A stretch of DNA of 64,000 nucleotides from NCBI GenBank assembly GCA_021650895.1, contig CP091278.1:2137659-2201658 (forward strand). The letters are read 5' to 3'. Made by a program: the position numbers and the translations under genes. This DNA is from Candidatus Jettenia sp. GTDB lineage: Bacteria > Planctomycetota > Brocadiia > Brocadiales > Brocadiaceae. Positions 27,828-36,844 of the stretch are shown here, piece by piece (position 1 is the stretch's first letter; each line of letters opens with the position of its first letter). The notes beneath the pieces are model-generated. The model saw only the letters and a program-made list of their open reading frames with translations. It made no database searches and was not told the DNA's origin.

Positions 27828-28934
27828 CTAATTATTTTCGTTAACCGGAATCGCAATAATAAATTTACTCCCTTTCGGGGTTTGCTCCAATCGTATTGTT
27901 CCTCCATGGGCCTGGATAATATTTTGGGCAAAGGAAAGACCTATTCCGGTACCTCCGTTTTTCGTAGTATAAAATAAGTTAAATATTTTATCCTGAATCT
28001 CATCAGGAATCCCAGGACCTGTATCCTGACAAGAAATCAATATTCCGTCATGACTATATTGCACACCTACCCGCAATCCTCCCCCATCTGGCATTGCTTC
28101 GATACCGTTAATCAGGATGTTCAGAATTGCCTGCTTCATCTTATCCTTATCCACCTTTACTTTCGGCAGTGCATGCATAACGTCTAATTCTACATAAATA
28201 CCATTCAATTGAGCCTGAGGCAAAAGCAAAGAAGTGATCTCATTCAGCATCTCGCCTATATTGACAAGGCTTTTGTTCAGTTCTCCTGTTCTGGAAAATT
28301 GCAAGCACTCCTCAACAAACCCGCTTAAACGGATGACTTCTTTCTGAACTATCGAAACTATTTCAAGGAATTCTTTTTTCGACTTACTGCTTAGCTTGTG
28401 GGTATCCTGTATTTCACGTTCGAGCACTAACATTTGAATATTCATGGCATTTAAAGGATTTTTAATCTCATGTGCCAATTCTGCAGCAAACGTACCCAGG
28501 GTAGATAAGGTCTTTGACTTGAGAATCTCATCTGCAAATTTTTTTCTCTCACGAATATCTTCCATAATGGTAACAATATGCGTTACCCTTCCTTCTGCAT
28601 CTCTAATAGCCGATGCATTTGCCTCTATCCATGATTCACTACCGTCACCCCTTGTAATCATGAGTTCTCTGGAAGTTTTAGAAAATTTGCCTTGAAAAAT
28701 GTCCATACCTGGACAAAATTTCTCTGTCAAACACATACCGGTAGAAGTATGGCACTGAAAAATATCCCCGCAATCCTTCCCAACAATCTTCTCTTTTGAC
28801 CATCGGGTGATTTCTTCACAGGCATGATTAAAGAACACCACCCTCCGGTTTATATCTTGTATCATTATCCCTTTGCCTGCACAATCCAGGGCTTGATTTA
28901 AAATTTGATTTATCTTCGTACTGTCATTTTTCAT
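27828..28934 (-). CDS. PAS-domain sensor histidine kinase, NtrB-like
   Basis: A 368-residue soluble kinase with no membrane segment. Residues about 10-130 form a PAS domain containing four closely spaced cysteines (CGDIFQCHTSTGMC and KFCPG), followed by an H-box AELAHEIKNPLNAMN, then N-, G1- and G2-boxes (NILINGIEAM, DTGPGIPDE, GGTGIGLSFA). It phosphorylates the Asp of its partner, most likely the NtrC-type regulator 35 bases downstream. The cytoplasmic PAS cysteines could bind a metal or an iron-sulfur cluster as in NreB, but this is inference. Confidence 0.85.
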   Translation of the reverse strand: MKNDSTKINQILNQALDCAGKGIMIQDINRRVVFFNHACEEITRWSKEKIVGKDCGDIFQCHTSTGMCLTEKFCPGMDIFQGKFSKTSRELMITRGDGSESWIEANASAIRDAEGRVTHIVTIMEDIRERKKFADEILKSKTLSTLGTFAAELAHEIKNPLNAMNIQMLVLEREIQDTHKLSSKSKKEFLEIVSIVQKEVIRLSGFVEECLQFSRTGELNKSLVNIGEMLNEITSLLLPQAQLNGIYVELDVMHALPKVKVDKDKMKQAILNILINGIEAMPDGGGLRVGVQYSHDGILISCQDTGPGIPDEIQDKIFNLFYTTKNGGTGIGLSFAQNIIQAHGGTIRLEQTPKGSKFIIAIPVNENN

Positions 28935-29699
28935 AATTGTTCGTATAATAAATTTTATTATCGGGCTTAATCCGAAAAAAGCTTAAAAACCTTCAAACCT
29001 CATTTCATAAGCCTATCAAAATTTTTACAAAAGTAAATGTCAAACCTGAAAATGCTATGTATAAGAAACTTATCGATTTTGTGCAGAATTTAAGATTGCA
29101 AGAGGAATTGTAAGTAACATGGGCAGGTGCTACTTGTCATTCGAGTACGGTTTTGATTACTTCAATTGTTTCAATCCTCATCCAGTCCGAAGACTGGATG
29201 CTACCTTACTTCCCCCCTCATCCAATGGATCGGTACCTGGTTTCAATCCTCATCCAGTCCGAAGACTGGATGCTACATTGAGCCTTATAGGGTTTTTCAT
29301 CACGGTGATGTTTCAATCCTCATCCAGTCCGAAGACTGGATGCTACAAGGCTGCAGGGACACTTAATCTATCAACAGGGTTTCAATCCTCATCCAGTCCG
29401 AAGACTGGATGCTACTCAGCTCATCGATCTTCCTGGTATACGTACGCTGGTTTCAATCCTCATCCAGTCCGAAGACTGGATGCTACGAACCCGCAACGCC
29501 CTCCGATGGAGGGGTACAGACGTTTCAATCCTCATCCAGTCCGAAGACTGGATGCTACATCGGGAATGAATACCTGAGCGGTGTACCTTATGTTTCAATC
29601 CTCATCCAGTCCGAAGACTGGATGCTACGGATGCCCTCGATGCGGCAGAGGAGTTTGAGAAAGTTTCAATCCTCATCCAGTCCGAAGACTGGATGCTAC

Positions 29700-29735
29700 G
29701 CAAAGAATGGGAGGGAGAGTACGGCACCAGTTGTG
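29700..29735 (-). repeat. Duplicated spacer, copy 1 (spacer 8 from the low end)
   Basis: This 36-base spacer is identical to the one at 31421-31456; its plus strand begins GCAAAGAATGGGAGGGAGAG. Neighbouring spacers on either side differ, so only one unit is shared. Confidence 0.95.
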
Positions 29736-31420
29736 GTTTCAATCCTCATCCAGTCCGAAGACTGGATGCTACATTGCCTCTTGGAGAGAGGGATACGTGT
29801 CTATATCGTTTCAATCCTCATCCAGTCCGAAGACTGGATGCTACGCAGGGAGAAGGTTTTAAGATATATGGCAGATAAAGTTTCAATCCTCATCCAGTCC
29901 GAAGACTGGATGCTACACGCGCCGAGGAGCGATTTGGCAAGACCTGGCAGGTTTCAATCCTCATCCAGTCCGAAGACTGGATGCTACATTGCTGACGCTT
30001 TTCCTGACTATCTGCACCAACGTTTCAATCCTCATCCAGTCCGAAGACTGGATGCTACGGAGTAGAGCCGGGCAATCTGTTTTACCATGTCATGTTTCAA
30101 TCCTCATCCAGTCCGAAGACTGGATGCTACCGGATTGCAAAACAGCACGGCTACACATCCGGCAGGTTTCAATCCTCATCCAGTCCGAAGACTGGATGCT
30201 ACCAAGCAGCAAGGAAGCCATCATGCGCCTGGGCAGGGTTTCAATCCTCATCCAGTCCGAAGACTGGATGCTACTTGTTGTATCCTTCTTGAGAGATGTC
30301 GGCAAGAGTTTCAATCCTCATCCAGTCCGAAGACTGGATGCTACCCAGACAATAGAGCCTTCCAGTGCTTCTCCTGGATGTTTCAATCCTCATCCAGTCC
30401 GAAGACTGGATGCTACAGACAATAACTAATTTCCCGTTGACATCTTTTACCGTTTCAATCCTCATCCAGTCCGAAGACTGGATGCTACGATTGTCGGCGC
30501 CGATTACCTTTATGGTAATATCGGTTTCAATCCTCATCCAGTCCGAAGACTGGATGCTACTTGATAGCCAAGATATTCCAACCCCGCAGGGCGTGGTTTC
30601 AATCCTCATCCAGTCCGAAGACTGGATGCTACGAATACCTTACCTCTACCCGTACCGGCCCGGCAGAGTTTCAATCCTCATCCAGTCCGAAGACTGGATG
30701 CTACCTACGGGGAAGGATCTGAGATTAAACCGATCTCGGAGTTTCAATCCTCATCCAGTCCGAAGACTGGATGCTACATGAGGTACGCCTGCGGACAGAC
30801 ACAGTATACATGTTTCAATCCTCATCCAGTCCGAAGACTGGATGCTACCCACGAAAAAAATCTGTAGAATCAACCAGTGTTTGTTTCAATCCTCATCCAG
30901 TCCGAAGACTGGATGCTACTCACAAAACGTTAACGAAATAACAACCCTGGACAGTTTCAATCCTCATCCAGTCCGAAGACTGGATGCTACTTGCCCACTG
31001 TTTGCATGAGGGTTTCAGGTCGCTGTTTCAATCCTCATCCAGTCCGAAGACTGGATGCTACATACCACAGATTCCCCTCATGTTCTTCATGCTCGAGTTT
31101 CAATCCTCATCCAGTCCGAAGACTGGATGCTACGGGAAGGTTGAGAAGTTTCTTGTTTGGTTTCGGCAGTTTCAATCCTCATCCAGTCCGAAGACTGGAT
31201 GCTACGGACTTTCCAGAGATAAACAACCCGGTTTGTATGGTTTCAATCCTCATCCAGTCCGAAGACTGGATGCTACATCGCCACCCAGTACTCACTATCC
31301 ACATTATCAAGTTTCAATCCTCATCCAGTCCGAAGACTGGATGCTACCGGAGATCCCTTTGTGAGTTCGATGCGTGACTGCCTGTTTCAATCCTCATCCA
31401 GTCCGAAGACTGGATGCTAC

Positions 31421-31456
31421 GCAAAGAATGGGAGGGAGAGTACGGCACCAGTTGTG
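31421..31456 (-). repeat. Duplicated spacer, copy 2 (spacer 32 from the low end)
   Basis: Identical to 29700-29735, 24 repeat units away in the same array. Confidence 0.95.
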
Positions 31457-33144
31457 GTTTCAATCCTCATCCAGTCCGAAGACTGGATGCTACCCCCGTG
31501 CTTCTTAATAGCCACCCGCCGCTGCAGTGTTTCAATCCTCATCCAGTCCGAAGACTGGATGCTACAAAAAGCCATGCCCCAATACTATCCTTACCGAGAG
31601 TTTCAATCCTCATCCAGTCCGAAGACTGGATGCTACGTTTTCTTCGAGTGCGCCTCCGGCATAGAGGGCGTGGTTTCAATCCTCATCCAGTCCGAAGACT
31701 GGATGCTACATAGCCCGGAAGAAGTTGAGCACCTCTTCCTTGGTGTTTCAATCCTCATCCAGTCCGAAGACTGGATGCTACATGCGTAACCCCGCGGTCG
31801 CAAATTACCCGTACAGTTTCAATCCTCATCCAGTCCGAAGACTGGATGCTACTTCTTCATTTTTACCTATCCTTATCCGCAAAAAGGTTTCAATCCTCAT
31901 CCAGTCCGAAGACTGGATGCTACGTCACATACACCCGGTTATCGACAGGGCAATACTCGTTTCAATCCTCATCCAGTCCGAAGACTGGATGCTACGGCCA
32001 ATGCCATAGTGTTGCGCTCAAATCAAATGGCACGTTTCAATCCTCATCCAGTCCGAAGACTGGATGCTACGTGCTTTCAGACCACTTGCCGGGTGGAGCC
32101 AGCACTGGTTTCAATCCTCATCCAGTCCGAAGACTGGATGCTACTTTCTCCCCATATTTTTCCCTTGTTATCTCTTATGTTTCAATCCTCATCCAGTCCG
32201 AAGACTGGATGCTACATTCTGCATCAGGATACCATCTCGATCCCTTGTTGTTTCAATCCTCATCCAGTCCGAAGACTGGATGCTACTTCGATTTTTTGGT
32301 TTTACCATCACGGCCCTTTCTGTTTCAATCCTCATCCAGTCCGAAGACTGGATGCTACTCATCCTTAATGACACCCTCATACGTTAAGTACCGTTTCAAT
32401 CCTCATCCAGTCCGAAGACTGGATGCTACTTTCTTAGCCGTGGCAATGGCTTCGTCTACATAAGTTTCAATCCTCATCCAGTCCGAAGACTGGATGCTAC
32501 GAGTTTACCAAAATGCGGGAGCAGCCATTTGAGGGTTTCAATCCTCATCCAGTCCGAAGACTGGATGCTACACCAGTAAGGTAATTATTTGTTATACTCA
32601 TTTTGTTTCAATCCTCATCCAGTCCGAAGACTGGATGCTACTCGATGTCGGCGGTAGTCCTGATGCCGAGGGTTTTGTTTCAATCCTCATCCAGTCCGAA
32701 GACTGGATGCTACAAACCTGTTCCGGTACCATTGGTGTGGATGGTCTGTTTCAATCCTCATCCAGTCCGAAGACTGGATGCTACCTTGGGTGTAACGGTA
32801 GAAACGTTAGTAGCTGGAGGTTTCAATCCTCATCCAGTCCGAAGACTGGATGCTACTGAGTGTCATTACATCAAATCTTACAAAGCGCAGAGTTTCAATC
32901 CTCATCCAGTCCGAAGACTGGATGCTACCTTGCAGGAATTGGTATTTCAGAGTGGCAACCTGGTTTCAATCCTCATCCAGTCCGAAGACTGGATGCTACA
33001 ACTCCAGTATGAAGACAAACATCAGCTTGTATTACGTTTCAATCCTCATCCAGTCCGAAGACTGGATGCTACTTTAGTTCCTCCTGGCTGGGCAGCAGAT
33101 AGCAAAGGTTTCAATCCTCATCCAGTCCGAAGACTGGATGCTAC

Positions 33145-33322
33145 GCTACTACTTTTTAGGTATTTAAACTCCTGTACTTATGTACTACAATCTGCGAACT
33201 TCCTATTTTTACTTTATAAAAATGCCTCTTTCCCAATATATCACCTCCTTAAAGTATTCAACTTCAATACTATACATAGGTTTGCGAACCTTCACTGTTT
33301 TCGATGCTACAACAGGTTCGCG
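33145..33322 (-). promoter_or_regulatory. CRISPR leader between cas2 and the array
   Basis: A 178-base AT-rich stretch between the cas2 stop and the first repeat on the transcribed strand, the expected place for the crRNA promoter and spacer integration signals. It holds an inverted repeat (GCGAACCT 33284-33291, AGGTTCGC 33314-33321) just after the cas2 stop, which may terminate the cas operon. In its loop, GTTTTCGATGCTAC (33297-33310) looks like the two ends of a repeat with the middle removed. Confidence 0.7.
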
Positions 33323-33613
33323 TTATATAATTAAAGGCTCATCGAAAAATATTGTTTTATTAACACCGTGTTCTTCTACATGTTCATCCCGTGGCTCATG
33401 CAATCTGTAGAATCTAAGGCTATCTTCTTTCACATCAATTTCTTTCAGTAATTTACGCCTTAACGTCTCAAATTGTGCCTGATCTACAGAACATTCAAAT
33501 ACAGACTTTTGAACTCTTTGGCCAAAATCCTTACATGCCTGGGCTACCCTGCGTAATCTTCTACGCCCATCTTTTGTCTCGGTAGTAACATCATAGGTAA
33601 CTATTACCCACAT
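33323..33613 (-). CDS. cas2: CRISPR adaptation protein Cas2
   Basis: A 96-residue ferredoxin-fold protein that forms the Cas1-Cas2 integrase core for spacer acquisition. It begins [20 protein letters not shown], with the conserved Asp of the beta1 strand, and has the [16 protein letters not shown] segment seen in type I-C Cas2. It is the last gene of the cas operon, next to the leader. A ribosome site (AAGGAGGA) precedes the ATG. Confidence 0.95.
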   Translation of the reverse strand: MWVIVTYDVTTETKDGRRRLRRVAQACKDFGQRVQKSVFECSVDQAQFETLRRKLLKEIDVKEDSLRFYRLHEPRDEHVEEHGVNKTIFFDEPLII

Positions 33614-33693
33614 GTCTTCCTCCTTAAGTTTCTCAGTTTTTATCGAACGAGAATACTATATTCAAACTCCGTGCCTTTTTCTTCTTTCATTCC

Positions 33694-34725
33694 TTAAGAA
33701 TATAAAATTGGTATATACTCTTCTATATCTCCCCTTAAGTGTCTTGCCAGGAGCCTGGCCTGAATATGAGGAACCAGCCCAAAAGGAATCTTTTCCTCCA
33801 ATAATGAGTGGGTAAATTCATCCTGCTTCCGTTTCTGGTAAGCAACAACAACGGTCTTTCTTCCCCCTTCATTTAAATAAACCGCACCTCCTTCTCTCTC
33901 TTCGAAATCCTTTTTTGTAAGCTGTTTCAGGTTTATGAGAGTAAGGGCAAGTCTATCTGCTAAGACCGAACGTAATTCCTCCATGAGGTCCAATCCGAGA
34001 GAAGGTCTCCCAGGCCTGAGGGCATGTAGAAAACCCATTTGAGGATCTAACCCCACGCCCTCCACTGCCGAGACACAATCATTCAGAAGCAGTGTATAGA
34101 GAAACGATAGTAATGCATTCATCAGATCTTTTGGCGGACGCCGGGTGCGGCCATTCATCATAAATATTTCCCTGTTTTCCTTGACCATTGTATCAAAAAC
34201 CTGAAAATAGGCATTGGCTGATATACCTTCAAAACCTCTGATCTCATCGATGTTACTACTTTTCTTAAGGTGAATGAGTGTATCGGAAAGAATAGTTGCC
34301 GCTTGTCTTAATTGTGTTTCTGTTTCATTGTTCTCCGTCTCTCTGGCACCCCTTAAAAGGATCTGCCGAGAATTCTGTAGTTTTGCGGCTACAATATTTT
34401 TCGCAATCGAGGCGGCTTTCTGTGTATCCCTTACAGCCTCATACTGTGCTTGACGGAGAAGGACATTCCCTGTTATTTTACCAACCACTCTGGCAAGAAA
34501 ACGACCGCTCATATCGAGAAAGACGATGGCCTTGCCATTTTCCGTACAGCGATGCATAAGGAATGGACTCATCATCACATTTCCAATAGTAAATATCGCT
34601 CCCAAATGATGCAATGGCACTTGAAGCTGTGTCTTGCCTTCAACCTCTACCTTCACTGTTTCATGGTCTAAAGTAAGATAAGCACCCTGGGTCATTACAT
34701 AAAGGGTATTCAGAAGCTGCTTCAT
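33694..34725 (-). CDS. cas1: CRISPR integrase Cas1, type I-C
   Basis: Metal-dependent DNA integrase that inserts new spacers at the leader end. Length 343 residues, normal for Cas1c. N-terminal MKQLLNTLYVMTQGAYLTLD and the beta domain VPLHHLGAIFTIGNVMMSPF are typical, and the catalytic helical domain contains GVGLDPQMGFLHALRPGRPS with the conserved His and, a little later, Asp. A good ribosome site (CAGGAGGG) precedes the ATG. In most I-C operons cas1 directly follows cas4; here a HEPN/nucleotidyltransferase pair separates them. Confidence 0.96.
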   Translation of the reverse strand: MKQLLNTLYVMTQGAYLTLDHETVKVEVEGKTQLQVPLHHLGAIFTIGNVMMSPFLMHRCTENGKAIVFLDMSGRFLARVVGKITGNVLLRQAQYEAVRDTQKAASIAKNIVAAKLQNSRQILLRGARETENNETETQLRQAATILSDTLIHLKKSSNIDEIRGFEGISANAYFQVFDTMVKENREIFMMNGRTRRPPKDLMNALLSFLYTLLLNDCVSAVEGVGLDPQMGFLHALRPGRPSLGLDLMEELRSVLADRLALTLINLKQLTKKDFEEREGGAVYLNEGGRKTVVVAYQKRKQDEFTHSLLEEKIPFGLVPHIQARLLARHLRGDIEEYIPILYS

Positions 34726-34752
34726 ATTTCCCTCCTGGTAGTATTTACCGTT

Positions 34753-34785
34753 GCCGAGAACCCAAAGAACGCAAAGAAAACAGAG
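34753..34785 (+). repeat. Purine-rich flank on the cas1 side of the HEPN/MNT module
   Basis: Plus-strand sequence starting CCGAGAACCCAAAGAACGC and continuing AAAGAAAACAGAG. A similar motif, in opposite orientation, lies at 35529-35561, so the two bracket the toxin-antitoxin-like pair. Confidence 0.45.
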
Positions 34786-34808
34786 CTTTCAAATACTATA
34801 CATGTAAC

Positions 34809-35132
34809 TTAAACGATCCGTTCGCCTGTTTCGATTATTTCTTTAATATAAGGGTTGGTTTCGTCAAAATCAGTCCTGGCAAATGAGTGTGGTTCTATTC
34901 TCAAATCCACATCTCGTGTCAACTTCATCAATTGAACATCTTCGTCAAAACCATCAATATCGTCTTTATCCCAAAAGATGGCAAGGTCAATGTCGCTATC
35001 TTTATGATACGTATTTTTCGCATAAGACCCATAGAGATACAAACGCCAGACAGGAATATTATTTTTTTTAAGGTTATCGAGGTACTTTTTGATAATTTGA
35101 TAAATTAACTGCTTATCTTTCTGACGAGCCAT
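34809..35132 (-). CDS. MNT-type nucleotidyltransferase (antitoxin-like)
   Basis: A 107-residue minimal nucleotidyltransferase of the MntA/KNTase group. The active-site pattern is visible as LYGSYAKNTYHKDSDIDLAI (Gly-Ser and two Asp), with a third acidic residue in TRDVDLRIEP. In characterised HEPN/MNT pairs this enzyme adds nucleotides (AMP) to the HEPN partner and silences it. The gene overlaps the end of the HEPN gene by 28 bases, so translation is coupled. Its placement between cas4 and cas1, in cas orientation, means it is expressed with the CRISPR genes; a functional link is inference. Confidence 0.85.
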   Translation of the reverse strand: MARQKDKQLIYQIIKKYLDNLKKNNIPVWRLYLYGSYAKNTYHKDSDIDLAIFWDKDDIDGFDEDVQLMKLTRDVDLRIEPHSFARTDFDETNPYIKEIIETGERIV

Positions 35133-35497
35133 TGTCTAAACTCCTTAATTTTACCGATGTAACATTCGCTAAACTCACGAGTTGCCTTTTTGTAAAATCT
35201 TCTCTTGTAGTCCGGGTATCTTGCTTCCAAATTGAATGTTGTAACTTCTAATAGAAAATTTTTCTGTTCCTCTGAGAGTTCAAGGTTTGCACTTTCAGCA
35301 ATCTTCAATAGATGATGAATTTGCGGGAATTTATTATCAATGTGTTTAACGTAGCAGGCTTTCAACAATTTCTCAAGTACAAGATGTCCAACGAACAATG
35401 CCCAGACGTAATGTCCACTGATGAAAAGGCTCTCCATAGCCTTAAAATCAACCTCGGATGAATCGAGCCAGTACTTTATTATTTCGTCCTTTGTCAT
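35105..35497 (-). CDS. HEPN domain protein (toxin-like partner of the nucleotidyltransferase)
   Basis: A 130-residue all-helical HEPN protein: AMESLFISGHYVWALFVGHL, then VLEKLLKACYVKH, is the conserved helical pair. The RNase motif R-x4-6-H of active HepT toxins is absent; the only arginines lie in the last 35 residues with no following His, so ribonuclease activity is doubtful. The start at 35497 follows GGAG with eight bases spacing; an ATG 20 codons upstream lies inside a repeat-like purine-rich flank. The gene follows cas4 by 96 bases and overlaps the nucleotidyltransferase. Confidence 0.82.
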   Translation of the reverse strand: MTKDEIIKYWLDSSEVDFKAMESLFISGHYVWALFVGHLVLEKLLKACYVKHIDNKFPQIHHLLKIAESANLELSEEQKNFLLEVTTFNLEARYPDYKRRFYKKATREFSECYIGKIKEFRQWLVRKISS

Positions 35498-35528
35498 ATG
35501 GTAATTCTCCGCTGTTTTGTAATCAAAA

Positions 35529-35561
35529 TTTTTCTTCGTGCCTTTCGTGTTCTTCACGGTT
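35529..35561 (-). repeat. Purine-rich flank on the cas4 side of the HEPN/MNT module
   Basis: Minus-strand sequence containing CCGTGAAGAACACGAAAGGC followed by ACGAAGAAAA. It resembles the motif at 34753-34785 in inverted orientation and the degenerate purine-rich repeats dispersed in many bacterial genomes. Confidence 0.45.
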
Positions 35562-35593
35562 AAAATCTTTTTGGTTGTGATTATCCTGCCATG

Positions 35594-36217
35594 TTATTCC
35601 ACAACAAACAACTTTTTCATTAAACTGTGGTATCTAGTCTTATTGTGTATCGCTTCAGGCAGACACGATTCCTTAAGTGAACAGTCCCTGCACCGTTTGT
35701 CATTAACAGGGGGTGGCACTAACTTTTCTACCATCATCTTGTGAATAGCAGAGGTAACCTCTTCCACCTGATTTCGCATGGTTTCTGTAAAGACAACCTC
35801 TTTTCTTTCTCTGGATGCATGCCAGAAGATAGCACCTTTCTCAACCGTTACCTTAAGCATCTCTTCAAGACAGATAGCCTGTGCACAAACCTGCAGGCTT
35901 TCATGATGACCTGCCCTATGTTTCCCTGATTTGTATTCCACAGGATAAGGAACGTTTCCATGGAATTCTACCATATCGGCTTTACCCACAAGTCCAAGTC
36001 GCTCAGACCATATCGGCAATGCCCGCTCACATCGGACAGTCTCTTTGAGACGAGATGATTCAATATCAACATTTTCATGTACCGCCCTGCCGCGCAGGGT
36101 ATACAAGTTTTCATCAAAGGTCTGCTCTATATGGATAAGGGCGCACTGGCGCGGGCAGTAGCTGTAATGCTCCAGGGCAGAAACCATGATAGGTTCAATT
36201 TTTTCATGAGAAGACAT
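35594..36217 (-). CDS. cas4: CRISPR-associated exonuclease Cas4
   Basis: RecB-type nuclease that trims prespacers and selects PAM-bearing ends during adaptation. Length 207 residues. Iron-sulfur cysteines are visible near the N-terminus (YCPRQCALIHIEQ) and C-terminus (CRDCSLKESC), and the nuclease motif VPYPVEYKSGKH in the middle. The start at 36217 is preceded by AAAGGAGG; an ATG 11 codons upstream overlaps the previous gene and lacks this support. Encoded 29 bases after the four-helix-bundle gene rather than next to cas7. Confidence 0.94.
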   Translation of the reverse strand: MSSHEKIEPIMVSALEHYSYCPRQCALIHIEQTFDENLYTLRGRAVHENVDIESSRLKETVRCERALPIWSERLGLVGKADMVEFHGNVPYPVEYKSGKHRAGHHESLQVCAQAICLEEMLKVTVEKGAIFWHASRERKEVVFTETMRNQVEEVTSAIHKMMVEKLVPPPVNDKRCRDCSLKESCLPEAIHNKTRYHSLMKKLFVVE

Positions 36218-36246
36218 GAGAGCCTCCTTTCCGTCTTCTGAATAGT

Positions 36247-36825
36247 TCAAAACTTCTTATCTCTATTGCGCATCTGTGATCGTGTACGATAGAGCCTTTC
36301 CGTAAATCCACCATTTTTCAGGAACTCCTTTTCCAATGCCCGCAACTGCTGGTCGAGTAGGTAGTTTGTCTGATGGATCAAGCAGACTAAGGTATTTGCA
36401 GCTACTTCAGGAGGCGAAGCCTCAATATAAGTCTTATAAGTCAAATAAGACCTATTTTCCAGATAACAGAGTTTCCTGACTTCTTTAGCACTTGGATTGT
36501 CTTTTGACCAGAGCGACAATCCCTTCTGGCGCAGATAATCCTGAAAATCAAGAAGCAGTTCTTCAAGGCTTGCCCGCGCCACGCCAATGAGCTTAAGTTC
36601 GGTTTTTTTGGATGTGCCAGAGGCCATACTGCCTTCGGCAATGTTCTGTTTACCGCTGCGTGCTGCCTGCACCATTTGATCATGGGTACGGGAACGGTGG
36701 TCGATGAAGCGGTTGCAGAACACTGTTGTAGCATCAAAGACAATCTCCGCCATTTGATAAGACTGTAGTTCCCAATACCCACCGTGCGGCGGTATGAGCT
36801 GCGGTGATTCATTTTGATCAGTCAT
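36247..36825 (-). CDS. Four-helix-bundle (S23/avd-like) protein inserted in the cas operon
   Basis: A 192-residue helical protein of the four-helix-bundle group related to S23 intervening-sequence and avd proteins. Typical features are an N-terminal PPHGGYWELQSYQMAEIVFD, the QMVQAARSGKQNIAEGSMAS motif, and the long helix ELKLIGVARASLEELLLDF. Members often bind nucleic acid or structured RNA; some assist retroelements. No reverse transcriptase or template repeat is seen here, so a diversity-generating retroelement is not indicated. The gene is in cas orientation, 19 bases after cas7 and 29 before cas4, hence probably co-transcribed. Its role in CRISPR is unknown. Confidence 0.78.
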   Translation of the reverse strand: MTDQNESPQLIPPHGGYWELQSYQMAEIVFDATTVFCNRFIDHRSRTHDQMVQAARSGKQNIAEGSMASGTSKKTELKLIGVARASLEELLLDFQDYLRQKGLSLWSKDNPSAKEVRKLCYLENRSYLTYKTYIEASPPEVAANTLVCLIHQTNYLLDQQLRALEKEFLKNGGFTERLYRTRSQMRNRDKKF

Positions 36826-36844
36826 TTGGAATTATCTCTTGTTT

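Larger units (their letters stand above)
29168..33144 (-). CRISPR. Type I-C CRISPR array: 56 repeats, 55 spacers
   Basis: Repeats are 37 bases and, in every copy I read, identical, including both terminal copies (29168-29204 and 33108-33144). The mean period is 71.6 bases, so spacers are about 34-37 bases. The transcribed strand is taken as minus, because cas2 and the leader lie at the high-coordinate end and the minus-strand repeat ends in ATTGAAAC. Read that way it starts GTAG, then CATCCAGTC, loop TTCG, GACTGGATG, and an 11-base tail AGGATTGAAAC. Oldest spacers would be near 29205. Apparent long reading frames through the array are repeat artefacts. One spacer occurs twice. The 233 bases between the array and the kinase gene (28935-29167) show nothing recognisable. 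Confidence 0.98.

Noticed and set aside
29119-33334. Many open frames of 60-240 codons on both strands across the array
   Set aside because: They are translations of the 37-base repeat (FNPHPVRRLDAT, FQSSSSPKTGCY, SILIQSEDWML and, on the other strand, SIQSSDWMRIET) and not genes.
36247-36825. Diversity-generating retroelement suggested by the avd-like protein
   Set aside because: No reverse transcriptase and no template/variable repeat pair is visible nearby.
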